Assembly: GCA_002423495.1 (NCBI GenBank)
Contig: DIWN01000078.1
Coordinates: 1-24,925, forward strand
Length of the DNA stretch: 24,925 nt
Direction: 5' to 3'
Source of the DNA: Anaerolineaceae bacterium UBA6105
GTDB taxonomy: Bacteria; Chloroflexota; Anaerolineae; Anaerolineales; Anaerolineaceae
Below the pieces are notes generated by a model. The model was given only the letters and a program-made list of their open reading frames with translations. It was not told the origin of the DNA and searched no databases. A program made the translations under genes and the position numbers. Of the stretch, positions 21,847-24,925 are shown one piece after another. Every line of letters begins with the position of its first letter. The stretch's first letter is position 1.

Positions 21847-24688
21847 CCTATTAAATACCGTATCTCAAGCGTCCCAAAAGGACTATCTGCAGGTTATTGC
21901 GGAAGTCTCGCAAACTATCAACAGCATCCTTGATCTGGACCAACTGCTGACGCGGGTTTCGGAGTTGATCCGCACCAAGTTCAACATCCCCTACGTGCAT
22001 ATCTTTCTGAAACAATACGTCCCCCACACCCTGGAATACAGGGCAGGCAGTGGCGAACGGGCTAAAATATACCAGGAATCTCAAATTGCGTTCAACTTGG
22101 ACGCGCCGCAAGGCTTGATTACGCTTGCCGCTCGCACCGGCAGGGTGCAATTGGTGAACGATGGTACCACCGACCCCCGACCAGTGCCAAATCCGATCAC
22201 AGGCGCAAAGTCAGGCTCTGAATTAGCCCTGCCTCTGATCTTTGCCGGCAACACTTTGGGTGTTCTGGACCTGCAAAGTGAGCAGGTCAACGCCTTTTCC
22301 GAAGAAGAAATTGCGGTATTTGAGACCTTAAGCGCCAATGTTGCAGTGGCAGTGCGCAACGCCAGCCTCTATCGCTCTGAGATCTGGCGGACAAAGAACT
22401 CAGAAAAATATCGGGAAACTGCCGAATTGCTATCACAATCAATTTCCCTGCAGGAATTCTTCGGCGCCAGTTTGGACAACATCCTGGAATTACTCCCCGG
22501 CGAGATGGGCAGCATTTGGCTCTTCCCTCCAGAAGATTTCAGTGCCAATGCTCCGGCAGCAGACCATCTCTTTCTCGAGGCAATAAAGACGCCGGAAAGA
22601 GAGCAGATTCCCAATTTCCAGACGGAGCTTTCCCCCGGCGAAACGTGGTTTTATCCCCAGCAAAAACCAACGCGTGCCATCATCCGCAACGCGGGCGACC
22701 CTGAAGACCCCATTCAGCACGCCTTAAAGCTGCCGGGAAATTTTTCCGGCATTGCCACAGCCATCACCGCAGCCGGACAGGTGGTTGGGGTGCTCGTCTT
22801 GCACGAAGGCACGCCCGGGCGTTATGGACCAGAGTCCGAAGGGATCTGCGCCACCTTCGCCGGCTATCTGGGCAGCGCGATTGAAAAAGAGCGTTTGGAT
22901 CAGGAGACCCAAGCCCAAACTTACTACACGTCTGTCATGCTTCAGGTGGCAATGGCCACCCGCAACCTCTCAAATGCCAACAGCCTCTTGAGAACCTCAG
23001 GCGAATTTATCCTCTCTTTGATCGGAGGAGCATCCGTTGCCCTGATTCTAAAAGATGCCGAAACGAATGAGTTTCAGCTCCAGGCCACCTTGGGCGAGGG
23101 CACGGCCACCTGCAGGCTCGATGAACCCTGCATCGTCACCAACACGACCCTGCTCGAACAAACGCTCCAATCGGGCAAACCGGCTGCCATGCCAGCTTCT
23201 AAATGTTCAGCGGATATCGCAAAAAACCTGCTGCTCTCGCCCCAGGATACCATCCTGCTCTTTCCCCTGATCGCGCACGAACGTCAGATCGGGCTGCTTT
23301 TACATTCCAGCAATGAAGCCTACATCCCTCTCGAACCTGAATTGATCCTTGGTCCCCAGCGCTTTGCCCTGCTTGAAGGCATCGCGCAGCAGACAGCGGT
23401 CAGCTTGCAGAACATCGATCTGATCCAGGCAAAGCAGGCAGAAGCCGTCATTTCGAATTTACTGCTCCAGATCACCAATCTTTTTGTGACATCCAAAGAC
23501 ATGCAGCAGTCGCTTAGGGAAAGCACCCGAATCCTTTCAGAATTCACCAACTCCGAAGAGGTTGCACTGATCCAGTTCGACCTGGAAAAAGATCTGGCGC
23601 CTCTGCGCTTCCTGGAGACCAAACAGGGGAGTTATTTTTATAGATCCGAGAATCAGGTGCCGCTCAGCCGCTTGATGCCTTCTTTGCTGGGGCTTGAGCG
23701 GGCTGGTCATTTGATCCTTTCGGGCAATATTCTGGCAAGCAGTGGATATGCCGATACGCAAATTGACCCAGACAGAAACGATACCAGCAGTCTATGTTTT
23801 TCCTTGAGTGTTCCCGGGGAAGTACACGGATTGCTGGTGGCAGTCGAGGCAGATCGGCCAGGTCGCAGTCTGCGTGTGCAACTGCTAAAGGAAGCCTCGC
23901 TTCAGATTGCTTTGGGAATCCAAAACTACATCATGCAAACCGTTCAGCACAAGCAGACCCTGATCGACAAAGAGCTGCAGCTGGCGAGGCAAATCCAAAA
24001 GACCTTTTTGCCAGAGAGTTTGCCAGAGCTGCCCGGCTATGACCTGGCAGCAGAATGGCAAACCGCCAGGCAGGTTGGGGGCGACTTTTATGACGTCTTC
24101 GAGCTCAGCCCCGGCAAGTTTGGGCTCATCATCGCTGACGTCTCGGATAAAGGTTTGCCGGCTTCGCTCTACATGACTGTCAGCCGCACACTGATCCGCG
24201 CCATGGCACTTCAAAACGAATCGCCGGCACGCACGCTTGAAAAGGTCAACCACATACTGCAGCTTGATTCGAGCGATGGTTTTTTTGTGACTGTCTTTTA
24301 CGCCATCATGGAACTGGAAAGTGCAAAAGTGACTTACTGCGTGGCAGGGCACAACCCTCCCTGGTGGCTTCGCCCGCAGCAAGGTGAGCTCCATATGCTC
24401 AGCAAAGGCGGCATCGCCCTGGGTATGATGGACCCTATCCATCTGAAAGACCAGGAATTAGTGCTGGCACCTGGCGACGCTTTGGTGCTTTACACGGACG
24501 GAATTACGGAGACCTTCTCACCTGCAGGTGAAGCCTTCGGAGATGTTCGCTTTAAGGCAAGGCTTGGATCCCTGCTGGGTGAAACCGCCAGGGGAATCAT
24601 TGAAGGCATCAGGCTCACCCTGGATGATTTCAGAGCCGGGTCAGCATTGGACGACGATTACACGCTCCTGGTAATCCGCAGGGAATAA
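21839..24688 (+). CDS. Multi-GAF sensor with C-terminal SpoIIE/RsbU PP2C phosphatase
   Basis: A 949-residue soluble signalling protein; no membrane segment is evident. A clear GAF domain covers about residues 20-190 (INSILDLDQLLTRVSELIRT, ending AVFETLSANVAVAVRNASLY). Two or three further GAF-like modules follow to about 700, seen from recurring endings such as EGICATFAGYLGSAIEKERL and LLEGIAQQTAVSLQNIDLIQ. A linker helix (LQLARQIQKTFLPESLPELPG) leads into the PP2C domain at about 713-949, with GGDFYDVF, IADVSDKGLPASLYM, LYTDGITETF and DDDYTLLVIRR supplying the metal-binding aspartates. It should dephosphorylate the STAS protein that the overlapping RsbW-type kinase phosphorylates, on a small-molecule or redox cue. 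The cue is unknown. Confidence 0.92.
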   Translation: MTDLLNTVSQASQKDYLQVIAEVSQTINSILDLDQLLTRVSELIRTKFNIPYVHIFLKQYVPHTLEYRAGSGERAKIYQESQIAFNLDAPQGLITLAARTGRVQLVNDGTTDPRPVPNPITGAKSGSELALPLIFAGNTLGVLDLQSEQVNAFSEEEIAVFETLSANVAVAVRNASLYRSEIWRTKNSEKYRETAELLSQSISLQEFFGASLDNILELLPGEMGSIWLFPPEDFSANAPAADHLFLEAIKTPEREQIPNFQTELSPGETWFYPQQKPTRAIIRNAGDPEDPIQHALKLPGNFSGIATAITAAGQVVGVLVLHEGTPGRYGPESEGICATFAGYLGSAIEKERLDQETQAQTYYTSVMLQVAMATRNLSNANSLLRTSGEFILSLIGGASVALILKDAETNEFQLQATLGEGTATCRLDEPCIVTNTTLLEQTLQSGKPAAMPASKCSADIAKNLLLSPQDTILLFPLIAHERQIGLLLHSSNEAYIPLEPELILGPQRFALLEGIAQQTAVSLQNIDLIQAKQAEAVISNLLLQITNLFVTSKDMQQSLRESTRILSEFTNSEEVALIQFDLEKDLAPLRFLETKQGSYFYRSENQVPLSRLMPSLLGLERAGHLILSGNILASSGYADTQIDPDRNDTSSLCFSLSVPGEVHGLLVAVEADRPGRSLRVQLLKEASLQIALGIQNYIMQTVQHKQTLIDKELQLARQIQKTFLPESLPELPGYDLAAEWQTARQVGGDFYDVFELSPGKFGLIIADVSDKGLPASLYMTVSRTLIRAMALQNESPARTLEKVNHILQLDSSDGFFVTVFYAIMELESAKVTYCVAGHNPPWWLRPQQGELHMLSKGGIALGMMDPIHLKDQELVLAPGDALVLYTDGITETFSPAGEAFGDVRFKARLGSLLGETARGIIEGIRLTLDDFRAGSALDDDYTLLVIRRE

Positions 24689-24925
24689 TTATTCTGTTCT
24701 TGCAAGGTCTCCATCTGCACCCCCTGTTCTCTCAAGGTTTCGTTCTCGCAAGGTCTCCAGACCTTGTGAGGTTTTTGACCGAAGGTCTCCATCCGTACTT
24801 ATCCAAAAGGAACAATTAAATCTTCCCCTGCTCTCGCAAAGCCTCATGCGCATTGCCTCAAAATTAATGTAACTTTACAAAAGAACGGTGGCTCATAAAG
24901 AATGTTACTCTAATGCGGAAAATGA
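24689..24925. repeat. Non-coding end with AAGGTCTCCA-type repeats
   Basis: Three imperfect copies of AAGGTCTCCATC occur (near 24704, 24751 and 24782), along with two copies of CTGTTCTYKCAAGGT (near 24694 and 24725). On the minus strand, 24857-24816 reads GNAHEALREQGKI and then a stop, which looks like a protein C-terminus but is preceded by a stop codon, so at most it is a decayed remnant. No gene is seen to the window end. Confidence 0.5.
24745..24776 (+). terminator. Candidate intrinsic terminator after the phosphatase gene
   Basis: CTCGCAAGGTC (24745-24755) pairs with GACCTTGTGAG (24760-24770) across a TCCA loop, with one G-U pair, and is followed by GTTTTTG. It lies 57 bases after the phosphatase stop. 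The same palindrome type may also be a dispersed repeat. Confidence 0.55.

Noticed and set aside
23885..24442. A 185-codon minus-strand frame
   Set aside because: It is antisense to the PP2C domain, whose catalytic motifs are complete on the plus strand.
24816..24857. Minus-strand tail reading GNAHEALREQGKI then stop, as the end of a real gene
   Set aside because: A TGA directly precedes it in frame, so at most it is a remnant; it may be chance.

Overview
The window reads as a bacterial chromosome segment with two parts. Positions 1 to about 16,620 hold a minus-strand surface-polysaccharide locus. Positions about 16,860 to 24,690 hold mostly plus-strand housekeeping and regulatory genes. Tandem LytR-CpsA-Psr (LCP) proteins beside an ABC-dependent polysaccharide exporter, an SH3b surface protein with Thr/Pro-rich linkers, and a GAF-rich SpoIIE phosphatase suggest a monoderm-like organism. 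I lean towards Chloroflexota (Anaerolineae), but this is inference from gene style, since no rRNA or other taxonomic marker is present.

Polysaccharide locus, in transcription order (right to left): a specialised NusG paralog (16616-16059); a strong hairpin in the following leader; two LCP proteins that would attach polymer to the wall; a left-handed beta-helix acyltransferase-like protein with a zinc ribbon and its own candidate promoter; a roughly 400 bp scar carrying a truncated copy of the wzm 5' end; intact wzm (12419-11553); an unrecognised AT-rich gene whose 5' end appears frameshifted in an A8 tract; a truncated, diverged copy of the wzt 5' end (10196-9957); a polytopic GT-C-like membrane protein; intact wzt (8242-6959); a SAM methyltransferase; two GT2 and three GT4 glycosyltransferases; and a TupA-like ATP-grasp protein interrupted near the window edge. 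The glycosyltransferases build the chain, the methyltransferase may modify it, Wzm/Wzt export it, the LCP proteins anchor it, and the NusG paralog probably keeps polymerase running through the long operon.

The most notable structure is the exporter region. Both exporter genes have a second, broken 5' end just upstream of the intact copy. Intact wzt itself changes abruptly from a GC-rich ATPase part to an AT-rich C-terminal part near position 7,560. Together these look like footprints of repeated cassette exchange through the conserved ends of wzm and wzt.

Right part: a patatin-like phospholipase (+), an SH3b membrane protein (-), a zinc-ribbon protein (+), a DegV-family protein (+), an RluA-type pseudouridine synthase (+), RadC (-), and an overlapping pair made of an RsbW-type kinase and a very long GAF/SpoIIE phosphatase (+). 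The window ends in about 240 bp of non-coding sequence with small repeats and a candidate terminator.

I saw no tRNA, rRNA, CRISPR array or transposase. I did not find a wholly new multigene defence or mobile system. The observations worth following are the exporter-gene scars, the A8 frameshift and the NusG-paralog leader.
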